From contig JBEDEM010000013.1 of NCBI GenBank assembly GCA_041175665.1, forward strand, positions 1 to 46,215: a stretch of DNA of 46,215 nucleotides, read 5' to 3'. The translations under genes were made by a program, and so were the position numbers. This DNA comes from UBA3064 sp016868095 (GTDB lineage Bacteria; Pseudomonadota; Gammaproteobacteria; Burkholderiales; Burkholderiaceae_E). Positions 32,326 through 40,349 of the stretch are shown here, piece after piece. Positions within the stretch are counted from its first letter, which is position 1. Each line of letters starts with the position of its first letter. Below the pieces are notes generated by a model. That model worked only from the letters and a program-made list of their open reading frames with translations, had not been told where the DNA came from and searched no databases.

Positions 32326-34113
32326 TCACCCACCGCCTTGATTGGCCTGCCATTGGTTTTCGGACGCGGTCAAGATTTCGGGGCTTAGTTGGGCTATAGC
32401 CTGATAGTGACTGAGATAGATCTTGCCGCTGAGGCGTGCGACAAATTCGGTTGCTTGCAGCCGGTCCATCACCGGGCCCTTGACCTCGCTGAGGTGTAGA
32501 ACGATGCCTGCATCCCGAAGGCGATGGTCGACCGCTTCCAGGCTCTCGAGCGCGCTGGCATCAACATCGTTGATCGCCGAACATTGCAGCACCACATGTT
32601 TGAGCTGCGGTCGCTCGGCTACCAGGTCGTTGATGCGGTCCTCCAGCGCTCGGGCGTTGGCAAAGTATAGGCTTTCATCCACGCGCAAGCTCACGAGTTG
32701 AGGGCTGACCGCGACCTCATGGCGCAAGATATTTCGGAAATGCTCGGTGCCTGGCACCAGCCCGACTTCTGCGATGTGCGGCCGGCTGGTGCGGTAAAGG
32801 AACAGGAGAAGTGACACTGCTACTCCCACCACCAACCCGACCTCTACTCCCTGGGCCAAGGTTGCAAGCAAGGTGGTCAGCACCGCAATGAAGTCGGTGC
32901 GCGAATAGGCCCAGGTGCGCTTAAGCATCCCCAAGTCGACGAGAGAAAGCACGGCCACGATGATGGTGGCCGATAGCGTGGCTTGCGGCAGAAAATAGAG
33001 TGCCGGGGTTAGGAAGAGCGAGGCCAGGGTGATTCCCAAAGCCGTGTAGACGCCTGCGGCAGGAGTTTGTGCCCCTGCATCGAAGTTCACTACGGAGCGT
33101 GCAAAGCCCCCAGTCACCGGAAAACCTCCCGTGAAGGCGGCTGACAGGTTGCTCGCGCCCAGCGCCACCAGTTCCTGATCGGGCTCGATGCGTTGGCGTC
33201 GCTTAGCCGCCAGCGTTTGCCCTACAGAGACCGACTCTACGAAGCCCACCACGCTGATGAGCAATGCGGGCATCGCCAACGACTGCCACAAGGCCGGATC
33301 CCAAACTGGCAAAGTCAGTGGGGGCAGGCCCTGAGGCACGCTGCCCACAACCTTAAGGCCTTGACCCTTCCAGTCCAGGACCCAGGCTAGGAGTGCCGTC
33401 ACGGCAATGGCAGCAACTGGGCCAGCCTTGGCGAGCACATCAGCAAGGCGTGCGTTGAACCCCATCCGAATGAGCAGTGGCTTGAGACCCTTGCGTACCC
33501 AGAAAAGAAAAGCCGTGGCGAGCACGCCTACGACCAGCGTGAGCACGTGGATATGGGGGAGCTGCGAGATCAGCGCTTGCGCAAGATCGATGAAGTTGTG
33601 ACCCTCAGCCTTCACGCCCATGAGGGTCTTGAGCTGGCTGGCTGCAATCAGCAGCCCCGACGCAGAGATAAACCCCGAAATCACAGGATGGCTAAGGAAA
33701 TTCGCAAGGAAACCCAGGCGCAGTACACCCATGATCAGCAGCATCACGCCCGACAGAAAGGCCAGCGTGATGGCCACTGCCCAGTACTGCGGAGAGCCCG
33801 CCACCGCATGCTCGCCGATGGCCGCAGCCGTCATGAGTGAGACCACCGCCACAGGGCCAACTGCTAACACCCGACTGGTACCAAAAACCGCATACAGCAG
33901 CAACGGTGCCACGCTGGCGTAAAGGCCAACCTCTGGCGGCAGACCCGCCAGCAATGCATAGGCCAGGCTCTGCGGGATCAGCATAATGGTGACGATGATC
34001 GCGGCCACCACGTCACTGACCAAGGTGTCGCGGTCATAACGACGCCCCCAGTCCAGGATAGGTAGCGAGGGCAGTAGTCGCAGCGGATTGGCGGGGCGGG
34101 CAGCAGGCGCCAT
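32326..34113 (-). CDS. SulP-family anion transporter with STAS domain
   Basis: A 595-residue transporter. Residues about 20-430 hold the membrane core with LVSDVVAAIIVTIMLIPQSLAYALLAGLPPEVGLYAS, VGPVAVVSLMTAAAIG and NLSAAFTGGFPVTGGFARSVVNFDAGA. Residues about 450-570 are the cytoplasmic STAS domain (VSLRVDESLYFANARALEDRI, VVLQCSAINDVDASALESLEAVD). SulP proteins move sulfate, bicarbonate and other anions. ATG 34113 overlaps the SQR stop by one base (TGATG), so it is translationally coupled to sulfide oxidation genes; export of sulfate or sulfite is a reasonable inference. Confidence 0.9.
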   Translation of the reverse strand: MAPAARPANPLRLLPSLPILDWGRRYDRDTLVSDVVAAIIVTIMLIPQSLAYALLAGLPPEVGLYASVAPLLLYAVFGTSRVLAVGPVAVVSLMTAAAIGEHAVAGSPQYWAVAITLAFLSGVMLLIMGVLRLGFLANFLSHPVISGFISASGLLIAASQLKTLMGVKAEGHNFIDLAQALISQLPHIHVLTLVVGVLATAFLFWVRKGLKPLLIRMGFNARLADVLAKAGPVAAIAVTALLAWVLDWKGQGLKVVGSVPQGLPPLTLPVWDPALWQSLAMPALLISVVGFVESVSVGQTLAAKRRQRIEPDQELVALGASNLSAAFTGGFPVTGGFARSVVNFDAGAQTPAAGVYTALGITLASLFLTPALYFLPQATLSATIIVAVLSLVDLGMLKRTWAYSRTDFIAVLTTLLATLAQGVEVGLVVGVAVSLLLFLYRTSRPHIAEVGLVPGTEHFRNILRHEVAVSPQLVSLRVDESLYFANARALEDRINDLVAERPQLKHVVLQCSAINDVDASALESLEAVDHRLRDAGIVLHLSEVKGPVMDRLQATEFVARLSGKIYLSHYQAIAQLSPEILTASENQWQANQGGG

Positions 34114-35780
34114 CAACCCACCATTTCAGGCTTTGCCATCCATTCGCGGCCCTTGAGCATGGCATCCCAGTAAAGAGGCGGCAATATCCGCTCTTTGAGG
34201 TACCAAGCCAGCGCCGAGGGGCGAGTGCCGTCAATCAGCCATTTGGGGAAGCTGGGCGCGAGCTTGCCGCCGTAAGCGAATTCAGCCAGCACGATTTTGC
34301 CGCGCTCCACCGTTAGTGGGCAGGAGCCGTAGCCGTCGTACTGGGCCTCGCCCCTGGCCTGGCCCCGCAGAGCCAGCAGGTTTTGTGCGACCACGGGTGC
34401 CTGCTTGCGGGTTGCAGCTGCCGTCTTTGCGTTGGGGGTGTTGGCAGCATCCCCGAGCCCAAAGACGTTGGTGTAACGCTTGTGACGCAGACTTGCCGGG
34501 TCGACGTCAACCCAGCCCGCAGCATCGGCCAGGGGGCTCACCCGTATGAAGTCAGGCGCCTTTTGCGGAGGCACGACATGGATCATGTCAAAATCCTGAG
34601 TGATGAGTTCCTTGCTACCGTCAGTGCCAGCTTGGGCGAAGGTGGCTTTCTTGCCGGGTCCGTCCACGGCCACCAGGGTGCTGCCAAAGTTCAGATGAAT
34701 GCCATAGGCCTGCACGTATTCCATCAGCGCCGGCACATAGTCCGCCACACCGAAAAGAACCGCGCCTGCGTTGCAGAACTGGATGTCAATATCCTTGAGC
34801 ACGCCCTGGCGCTTCCAGTGGTCGGCGGACAGGTACATGGCTTTTTGCGGTGCGCCAGCACACTTGATGGGCATAGGTGGTTGAGTAAAGATCGCCTTGC
34901 CACCGCGCAGGCCTTGCACCAGTTTCCAGGTGTAGGGGGCTAGATCGTAGCGGTAGTTGGAGGTTACGCCGTTGCGGCCCAGGGCATCTGCCAGACCTTC
35001 GATCCCCTGCCAGTCGAGCTTGAGGCCAGGGCAGACCACGAGTTGCTGGTAGCTCACGACGCGGCAGCCATCAAGGATGACGGCGTTACGCTCAGGCTCG
35101 ATGGCAGCGACCGCGGCCTTGATCCAACCTACGCCATGCGGCAGCAGCGATGCCATGGTGCGGGCGGTAAACGGGGCATCGAAGACACCGGCACCCACCA
35201 TGGTCCAGCCTGGCTGGTAGTAATGGATGTCTGCCGGGTCAATGATAGCTACGTCCAAGTTAGGGCTGCGCGCCAGCAGGCTTGCCGCAGTAGCAATACC
35301 TGCAGCACCGCCACCGATAATGACCACATCGTGGGAAACGTCGGCAACCTCTACTGGCGTTTTTCCACCATTGATAATGCGGCGCATCAGGCCCTTGAGG
35401 TCATACCCTGCGCGATTAGCCGCCTCGATGATGCCCGGAAGTGGCAGATTTGCCGCATTAGCAAGTGCCCACATGGTGGTCGATCGCATACCCGAGCGAC
35501 AATAGGCGAGTACGGGCTTCGGGAGTTCGTCCATCAGCTTTCCGAAGGCAGCGCTCTGCTCGTCGCTTACCTTGCCAGTCTCTGCCGGCAAATACCGCGC
35601 CTCCAGGCCCAGAGCCTTGGCAGCACTTTCGATCTCGCTGTAACCGGTCTGATCAGCGCTCTCGCCGTCAGGGCGGTTACAAATGATGGACTTGAATCCT
35701 GCCTGCGCAATAGCTGGCAGGTCAGCGGTCGAGATTTGCGGTGCAACTGAAAGAACAGGTGTTAGAAATTTGGGGGCCAT
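34113..35780 (-). CDS. sqr: DUF442 (Blh-type) domain fused to sulfide:quinone oxidoreductase
   Basis: A 555-residue fusion. Residues 1-about 135 are a DUF442 / TIGR01244-type phosphatase-rhodanese-like domain with active loop AYCRSGMRS (Cys94). Residues about 150-555 are a FAD-dependent SQR: DVVIIGGGAAGIATAASLLA (156-161 glycines), HYYQPGWTMVGAGVF, QPPMPIKCAGAPQKAMYL (Cys307), GLGDAANTPNAKTAAATRKQAPVVAQNL and GYGSCPLTVERGKIVLAEF (Cys487). Cys307/Cys487 fit the disulfide pair that accepts sulfide sulfur while electrons pass through FAD to quinone. The attached domain may receive the persulfide. GAAAGAA lies before the ATG. Confidence 0.9.
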   Translation of the reverse strand: MAPKFLTPVLSVAPQISTADLPAIAQAGFKSIICNRPDGESADQTGYSEIESAAKALGLEARYLPAETGKVSDEQSAAFGKLMDELPKPVLAYCRSGMRSTTMWALANAANLPLPGIIEAANRAGYDLKGLMRRIINGGKTPVEVADVSHDVVIIGGGAAGIATAASLLARSPNLDVAIIDPADIHYYQPGWTMVGAGVFDAPFTARTMASLLPHGVGWIKAAVAAIEPERNAVILDGCRVVSYQQLVVCPGLKLDWQGIEGLADALGRNGVTSNYRYDLAPYTWKLVQGLRGGKAIFTQPPMPIKCAGAPQKAMYLSADHWKRQGVLKDIDIQFCNAGAVLFGVADYVPALMEYVQAYGIHLNFGSTLVAVDGPGKKATFAQAGTDGSKELITQDFDMIHVVPPQKAPDFIRVSPLADAAGWVDVDPASLRHKRYTNVFGLGDAANTPNAKTAAATRKQAPVVAQNLLALRGQARGEAQYDGYGSCPLTVERGKIVLAEFAYGGKLAPSFPKWLIDGTRPSALAWYLKERILPPLYWDAMLKGREWMAKPEMVG

Positions 35781-35800
35781 ATAAAGTTCTTTCGGCGGTC

Positions 35801-36247
35801 TTAGTGGGTGGCTGCCTGACTAGTACGAGGTTGGTGGATCCAACGATCGGCAGCCTCATAGAGGAGCATGCCGATAACCATCGCCAGGACGAAAACCGCA
35901 GCCTTGGGCTGACCGGAGAACATCGACACCAAGCTCGGGCCTGGGCAAAAGCCCGCCAGTCCCCACCCGGCGCCGAACAACAAGGCACCGATGACAAGTC
36001 GCCGATCGATTTGATTTGCGGTGGGAAGGTGCAGGGCGCCGCCCAGAAAATTCATGGTCCGCTTCTTGGCCACCGTAAAGGCAAGCATACCCACGAGGAT
36101 GGCGCCAGCCATCACCAGCGCGAGCGAAGGGTCCCAGGTGCCAAGCAGGTCCAGAAAGCCCAAAACCTTGCCGGGGTCAGACATACCAGAGAGCAATAGA
36201 CCTAAGCCAAACAACAGGCCGGCTACAAATTCAGTGATTCTTTGCAT
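35801..36247 (-). CDS. YeeE/YedE-family membrane protein (DUF6691 type)
   Basis: A 148-residue membrane protein with about four spans. Family features: FVAGLLFGLGLLLSGMSDPGKVLGFLDLLGTWDPSLALVMAGAI and the C-terminal GALLFGAGWGLAGFCPGPSLVSM, where the Cys in GFCPGP is the conserved residue implicated in moving thiosulfate-like sulfur. It is one half of the split YeeE pair with the preceding gene. AAGGAG 6 nt before the ATG is strong. Second of two such genes in the leftward operon. Confidence 0.88.
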   Translation of the reverse strand: MQRITEFVAGLLFGLGLLLSGMSDPGKVLGFLDLLGTWDPSLALVMAGAILVGMLAFTVAKKRTMNFLGGALHLPTANQIDRRLVIGALLFGAGWGLAGFCPGPSLVSMFSGQPKAAVFVLAMVIGMLLYEAADRWIHQPRTSQAATH

Positions 36248-36262
36248 GATCGCTCCTTCGGG

Positions 36263-36718
36263 TTAAGCCAAATGGCGCACGACAATCAGATGACGCACGA
36301 CATACACGGTTGCGAAACCCGCGCCCATAAAGGTCAGTGTTGCCACGAGGGAGCGCGGCGAAAGGCGTGAGAGCCCGCAAACGCCATGTCCGCTGGTACA
36401 ACCTGAGCCGTAGCGCGTCCCCAGCCCGACCAGGAGGCCCGCTACGACGATGAGTCCGTAGCTGGCGTCGATACGTGGAGCTGACAAAAATCCCGCTGGC
36501 GCTAACAAGGCAAACACGGTAGGCGCCGCCGCCATACCCAAAAAGAAGGAAACCCGCCAGCCGATATCGCCTGCTCGGGGCGACAACAAGCCTCCCAGAA
36601 TGCCGCTAATACCCAGAATTCGGCCATTGAACAAAATAAAGATGGCTGAAGCCAACCCGAGCACGATGCCTCCTATGAGCGACGCCCAGGGTGTGAAATG
36701 CGCCCAATCAATTACCAT
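36263..36718 (-). CDS. YeeE/YedE-family membrane protein
   Basis: A 151-residue membrane protein with about four spans; the N-terminal half of a YeeE/YedE-type sulfur-compound transporter. Seen: LIGGIVLGLASAIFILFNGRILGISGILGGLL, and near residue 100 VGLGTRYGSGCTSGHGVCGLSRLSPRSLVATLTFM, the conserved Cys-containing GSGCTSGHG motif. AAAGGA before the ATG lies inside the arsR 3' end; the gene overlaps arsR by 11 nt. Pairs with the following gene to form a full transporter. Confidence 0.9.
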   Translation of the reverse strand: MVIDWAHFTPWASLIGGIVLGLASAIFILFNGRILGISGILGGLLSPRAGDIGWRVSFFLGMAAAPTVFALLAPAGFLSAPRIDASYGLIVVAGLLVGLGTRYGSGCTSGHGVCGLSRLSPRSLVATLTFMGAGFATVYVVRHLIVVRHLA

Positions 36719-37043
36719 TGCCTAGTCCTTTGGAAGATCCACAAAATTGGTCATACAAGACCTCCATTAACGCAAGCGCCTTAGCGCTCGAAAGCGTGTA
36801 ATAAATATTCTTGCCTTCTCGTCTCGTTGTGACGAGCTCTTCATCGCGCAAAACGGTGAGCTGCTGTGAGAGCGTCGGCTGGACGATGCCCAGCAACTCC
36901 TCAAGCTCACCCACGCGCTTTTCGCCCTGGCTTAGCTGACAGAGAATCATGAGGCGGTCGGCGTTGGCCAGCACTTTCATGAGCCTGCAAGCTTCTCCAG
37001 CCGCCGTCTGCATTTCTGACAGTTGTAACGCCACTGATTTCAT
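36708..37043 (-). CDS. bigR: ArsR-family BigR/SqrR-type persulfide-responsive repressor
   Basis: A 111-residue winged-helix repressor. ATG 37043 is chosen for its GGGAGG ribosome-binding site; ATG 37082 would add 13 residues and lies about at the predicted transcription start. Seen: RLMKVLANADRLMILCQL, VGELEELLGIVQPTLSQQLTVLRDEELVTTRREGKNIYYTL (recognition helix QPTLSQQLTVL). Cys35 and Cys101 are 66 residues apart, the spacing I recall for the redox pair of BigR (42/108) and SqrR (41/107); Cys19 is extra. This supports sensing of reactive sulfur. It is transcribed away from the persulfide dioxygenase across a perfect palindrome. Confidence 0.85.
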   Translation of the reverse strand: MKSVALQLSEMQTAAGEACRLMKVLANADRLMILCQLSQGEKRVGELEELLGIVQPTLSQQLTVLRDEELVTTRREGKNIYYTLSSAKALALMEVLYDQFCGSSKGLGNGN

Positions 37044-37088
37044 TCGCACCTCCCGTTCAGTTTCAAAGTTTGAGGTTTCCATGTCGAT

Positions 37089-37117
37089 AGTCTATTGACA
37101 TATATATTGTTTGTCAA
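37089..37117 (-). promoter_or_regulatory. Promoter of the bigR-yeeE-sqr-sulP arm
   Basis: By the symmetry of the palindrome, the minus strand carries -35 TTGACA (37117-37112), 17-bp spacer and -10 TAGACT (37094-37089). The predicted start is near 37082. It overlaps the rightward promoter almost completely, so the two polymerases should compete for the site. Confidence 0.65.
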
Positions 37118-37123
37118 TAGACT
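37095..37123 (+). promoter_or_regulatory. Promoter of the persulfide dioxygenase arm
   Basis: -35 TTGACA (37095-37100, consensus), 17-bp spacer, -10 TAGACT (37118-37123). The predicted start is near 37130, giving a leader of about 22 nt that includes AAGGAG at 37140-37145 before the ATG at 37152. Confidence 0.7.
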
Positions 37124-37151
37124 ATTAAAAACTTAACTGAAGGAGCGCTGT

Positions 37152-38027
37152 ATGACTACCCCCTCGCTGAAGCCCCAAGTCCACGGCATCTTTGACCCTG
37201 CGACATGGACGGTGACCTACGTTGTCCACAATGGCACGGGCTCGGCCGCAGCCATCATTGATTCAGTGCTTGACTACGACCCCAAGTCTGGCCGTACCCG
37301 CACCACCTCGGCCGACAAAGTCATCGACTACGTGATGGCGCAGGGCCTGAAGGTACAGTGGATCCTGGAGACCCATGCACATGCCGACCACCTGAGTGCC
37401 GCGCCCTACTTGAAGCAAAAGCTCGGAGGAAGGATCGGCATCGGTGATCAGATCACTCGGGTGCAGAAGGTCTTCAAGGGCATCTTCAACCTGGAGCCCG
37501 AATTCCGCATGGACGGCTCGCAGTTCGATACGCTGCTCAAGGACCAGGAGGAGTTCCGTATCGGCGACCTGACCGCCAGCGTGATGGCCGTGCCGGGACA
37601 CACGCCAGCTTGCGTGGCGTATCAGGTTGGCGATGCAGTGTTTGTAGGCGACACGATGTTCATGCCCGATGTGGGCACGGCTCGTTGTGATTTTCCTGGC
37701 GGCGACGCCAAGACGCTATACGCATCGGTGCGCAAACTCCTCAGTCTGCCACCCGATACGCGCCTGTTCATGTGCCACGACTACCCGCCCAACAACCGCC
37801 CGGTAGCGTTTGAAACAACGGTGGCCGAGCAGCGTGCCAAGAATATCCATGTGCACGACGGTATCAGCGAAGCGCAGTTTGTCGAGATGCGCACCAAGCG
37901 CGATGCCACCTTGGAGATGCCAGTGCTGATCCTGCCGGCCGTACAAATCAACATTCGCGCGGGCGAGTTGCCACCCAAAGAGGCCAACGGCATCGCCTAC
38001 GCCAAGATCCCGCTGAATGCGCTTTGA
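37152..38027 (+). CDS. ETHE1/Blh-like persulfide dioxygenase (metallo-beta-lactamase fold)
   Basis: A 291-residue MBL-fold protein, expected to oxidise glutathione persulfide to sulfite at a mononuclear iron. Metal-site motifs: THAHADHLSAAPYL (His75, His77, Asp79, His80), VPGHTPACVAY (His150), VFVGDTMFMPDVGTARCDFPGGDAKTLY (Asp167) and FMCHDYPP (His209). The GTARCDFPGG segment corresponds to the ETHE1 GxxRxDFxxG signature. AAGGAG precedes the ATG. First gene of the rightward arm, facing the BigR-type regulator, as in bigR-blh operons. Confidence 0.9.
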   Translation: MTTPSLKPQVHGIFDPATWTVTYVVHNGTGSAAAIIDSVLDYDPKSGRTRTTSADKVIDYVMAQGLKVQWILETHAHADHLSAAPYLKQKLGGRIGIGDQITRVQKVFKGIFNLEPEFRMDGSQFDTLLKDQEEFRIGDLTASVMAVPGHTPACVAYQVGDAVFVGDTMFMPDVGTARCDFPGGDAKTLYASVRKLLSLPPDTRLFMCHDYPPNNRPVAFETTVAEQRAKNIHVHDGISEAQFVEMRTKRDATLEMPVLILPAVQINIRAGELPPKEANGIAYAKIPLNAL

Positions 38028-38028
38028 C

Positions 38029-38646
38029 ATGACTGCACTGACCAACCCCCAAGCGACCTGGGACCGGCGCTTCTCAACCACCGAGTACATCTTTGGTGAA
38101 GAACCTAATGCGTTTTTGGTCGCTCAAGCGGCTCACTGCGGTCAAGGACACGCACTGGCGCTTGCCGATGGTGAAGGCCGTAACAGTGTGTGGTTGGCCC
38201 GTCAGGGCCTCAAGGTTGATGCATTTGATTTCTCTGCACCTGCCGTTGAGAAGGCGCGAGCACTTGCCGCCAAGCACGGCGTCAGCCCGAATTTCACGTG
38301 CACCGACTGGCAGTCATTTGAATGGAAGCCGGCGCATTACGACTTGGTTGTCGGTATCTTTTTCCAGTTTGCGACCTCTGACGAGCGGAGTGAGCTGTTT
38401 GAGAAGATCAAGCAAAGCCTCAAGCCCGGGGGCATTGTGTTGATTCAGGGCTATGGCAAAAATCAGCTGAGCTACAACACAGGCGGCCCCGGAAAGTTGG
38501 ACCACCTCTATGATGAAGACCTGCTGCGGCAAGGTTTCGCCGGCTACGAGGAACTGGTTTGTGAAACCTATGAAGCCACTATCGTGGAAGGCACAGCCCA
38601 CAGCGGGATGTCGGCTTTGGTGGGTTTTGTAGCGAGGAAACCATGA
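38029..38646 (+). CDS. Class I SAM-dependent methyltransferase (TehB-like)
   Basis: A 205-residue methyltransferase. Seen: WDRRFSTTEYIFGEEPNAFL at the N-terminus, motif I ALALADGEGRNSVWLARQGLKVDAFDFS, then YDLVVGIFFQFAT and LKPGGIVLIQGYG. The start could be ATG 38029 (MTALTNPQATW) or ATG 38017, which overlaps the dioxygenase stop. The family includes tellurite and thiol methylators; in this operon methylation of sulfide or a thiol is a possibility, not shown. Confidence 0.85.
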   Translation: MTALTNPQATWDRRFSTTEYIFGEEPNAFLVAQAAHCGQGHALALADGEGRNSVWLARQGLKVDAFDFSAPAVEKARALAAKHGVSPNFTCTDWQSFEWKPAHYDLVVGIFFQFATSDERSELFEKIKQSLKPGGIVLIQGYGKNQLSYNTGGPGKLDHLYDEDLLRQGFAGYEELVCETYEATIVEGTAHSGMSALVGFVARKP

Positions 38647-38771
38647 ACTTTACCCATCTGGTCTGCCCCAACGGCAATGCCCCAACCGGGTGCCGACACA
38701 CAACCTGTAGCCATGTCTGCCCCAGATCTCGGGCGTTGGGTCAGCGCCGCGTTGCTCAATACCCAACCTGA
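38643..38771 (+). CDS. Possible 42-residue cysteine-containing peptide
   Basis: A short frame whose ATG overlaps the methyltransferase stop (ATGA). It starts MNFTHLVCPNGNAPTGC and has cysteines at 8, 17, 22 and 26 plus three histidines. It would be translationally coupled in the sulfur operon, and the interval otherwise holds nothing before the DUF2892 gene. It has no ribosome-binding site of its own and may be chance. Confidence 0.3.
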   Translation: MNFTHLVCPNGNAPTGCRHTTCSHVCPRSRALGQRRVAQYPT

Positions 38772-38789
38772 CTTTTCAAGGAAATCATC

Positions 38790-38993
38790 ATGATCAGAAA
38801 CGTGTGCGGTGTTGACCGCGTGATTCGCATCTTGGCAGGTCTGTCGCTGGTGGCGCTAGCAGCCGCAGGAATGCTGAGGCCCTGGGCTTGGTTGGGCCTG
38901 ATTGTTCTTGCAACAGGCGTAGTCGGTCATTGCATGCCTTACAAGTGGCTAGGGCTGAACACCTGCAAGAACTCAGCTAATACCGAGAGCTGA
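38790..38993 (+). CDS. DUF2892 (YgaP-type) small membrane protein
   Basis: A 67-residue membrane protein: NVCGVDRVIRILAGLSLVALAAAG, WAWLGLIVLATGVVGHCMPYKWLGLNTCK. Two membrane spans; the DUF2892 family N-terminus with GxDRxIRIxxG is clear. Cys6, Cys48 and Cys59 are present. AAGGA lies 7 nt before the ATG. In YgaP this domain anchors a rhodanese; here a separate rhodanese is encoded four genes downstream in line. Confidence 0.85.
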   Translation: MIRNVCGVDRVIRILAGLSLVALAAAGMLRPWAWLGLIVLATGVVGHCMPYKWLGLNTCKNSANTES

Positions 38994-38999
38994 GAACTT

Positions 39000-40349
39000 A
39001 TGGACGCCCTTGACCCCTTAGTGCTGGCGCGTTTGCAATTCGCGGCAAATATCACGTTCCATATTCTCTTCCCGACCATCAGCATCGCCATGGGATGGTT
39101 CTTGCTATTCTTCAAGACCCGCTTCGTGGCCACCGGTGAACAGCACTGGATGGACGCGTACCAGTTTTGGATAAAGATTTTTGCCCTGACCTTTGCCCTC
39201 GGCGTGGTCAGCGGCATCACCATGAGTTTTCAGTTTGGCACCAACTGGCCGGGCTTCATGAATGCCGTGGGCAATGTGGCTGGGCCACTGCTGGCCTATG
39301 AGGTGCTGACGGCTTTCTTTTTGGAGGCAACCTTCCTGGGCATCATGCTCTTTGGTCGAGGACGGGTGAGTGAATGGGTGCACACGCTGGCCACGTGGCT
39401 GGTGGCTTTGGGCACGACCGCATCTGCGTTCTGGATCTTGGCGCTCAATTCCTGGATGCACACTCCGGCCGGTTTCGAAATGATCAACGGGCAAGCGCAT
39501 GTCACCAGTTGGTTTGAGGTGATTTTTAACCCCTCTTTCCCCTACCGTATGACCCACATGCTGCTGGCCTCAGGGTTGACGGCCTCTTTCCTGTTGGCTG
39601 GTATCAGTGCATACCGTTGGCTGAAGAAGGACCGGGCTAAGGATGTTATGGCGGTTCTGCGCACCGGGGTCGTGGTGGCTGCCGTGCTGATACCTGTGCA
39701 GATTCTGGTGGGCGATATGCATGGGCTAAACACCCTGAAACACCAGCCTGCAAAACTAGCGGCGATGGAAGGCATTTGGGAGACCCAAAAGGGTGCTGCG
39801 GCAGTTCTTTTCGCCGTTCCGGACCGAGCTAGCCAATCTAACCTCTACGAAGTGTCTATCCCTAGGTTGGCCTCGTTTTATCTGACCCACGACTGGAACG
39901 GCGAAATCAAGGGCATCAAGGAATTTGGTGACAAACATCCACCGGTTGGGCCGGTGTTTTGGGCATTTCGAACCATGGTCGGTGTGGGCTTGCTGATGCT
40001 AGCCGTTAGCTGGTTCGCAAGTTACGAAATGAAGTTCAAGAAAGGCTTGTCTCGTACTACGGCCAAGATTTTGGTGGCCATGACCTTTGCTGGTTGGGTC
40101 GCGCTAGTCTCGGGCTGGTATGTCACTGAAATAGGAAGGCAACCTTGGCTGGTCCAAGGCGTGCTTACCACGGCACAGGCTGCTTCCAAGGTGCCCGCTG
40201 GGAATATTGCGTTGTCGCTGGCCATGTATCTGACACTCTATGCAGCGCTTCTGTCGGCGTATGTTTCTGTGGTCTTCTACTTGGCGAAGAAAGCGGTTGC
40301 GGGAAGCGATGCGCCGCAACTGAAAGCCGGAGTGCTTAGCCATGCCTGA
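39000..40349 (+). CDS. cydA: Cytochrome bd ubiquinol oxidase subunit I, short-Q-loop (CIO) type
   Basis: A 449-residue haem-binding quinol oxidase subunit in the inner membrane, reducing oxygen to water. Ligands and key residues by E. coli correspondence: His21 (haem b595/d side), His186 and Met326 (haem b558; FWAFRTMVG), Glu101 and Glu109 (proton path; AYEVLTAFFLEATF), Lys252 and Glu257 in the Q-loop (AKLAAMEGIWE) and GRQPW near 379. The protein is about 70 residues shorter than E. coli CydA because the Q-loop is short, the cyanide-insensitive class. bd oxidases tolerate sulfide, which fits the neighbours. Confidence 0.93.
   Translation: MDALDPLVLARLQFAANITFHILFPTISIAMGWFLLFFKTRFVATGEQHWMDAYQFWIKIFALTFALGVVSGITMSFQFGTNWPGFMNAVGNVAGPLLAYEVLTAFFLEATFLGIMLFGRGRVSEWVHTLATWLVALGTTASAFWILALNSWMHTPAGFEMINGQAHVTSWFEVIFNPSFPYRMTHMLLASGLTASFLLAGISAYRWLKKDRAKDVMAVLRTGVVVAAVLIPVQILVGDMHGLNTLKHQPAKLAAMEGIWETQKGAAAVLFAVPDRASQSNLYEVSIPRLASFYLTHDWNGEIKGIKEFGDKHPPVGPVFWAFRTMVGVGLLMLAVSWFASYEMKFKKGLSRTTAKILVAMTFAGWVALVSGWYVTEIGRQPWLVQGVLTTAQAASKVPAGNIALSLAMYLTLYAALLSAYVSVVFYLAKKAVAGSDAPQLKAGVLSHA

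Larger units (their letters stand above)
37087..37125. promoter_or_regulatory. Perfect palindromic operator between the two sulfur arms
   Basis: Arms ATAGTCTATTGACA (37087-37100) and TGTCAATAGACTAT (37112-37125) are exact reverse complements, 14 bases each, with an 11-base AT-rich centre. This is the likely binding site of the BigR-type repressor. Both divergent promoters lie inside it. Confidence 0.85.

Noticed and set aside
35043..35750. Long plus-strand open frame (235 codons) opposite sqr
   Set aside because: It is the antisense shadow of the DUF442-SQR gene, whose motifs are unmistakable; the shadow has no recognisable domain.
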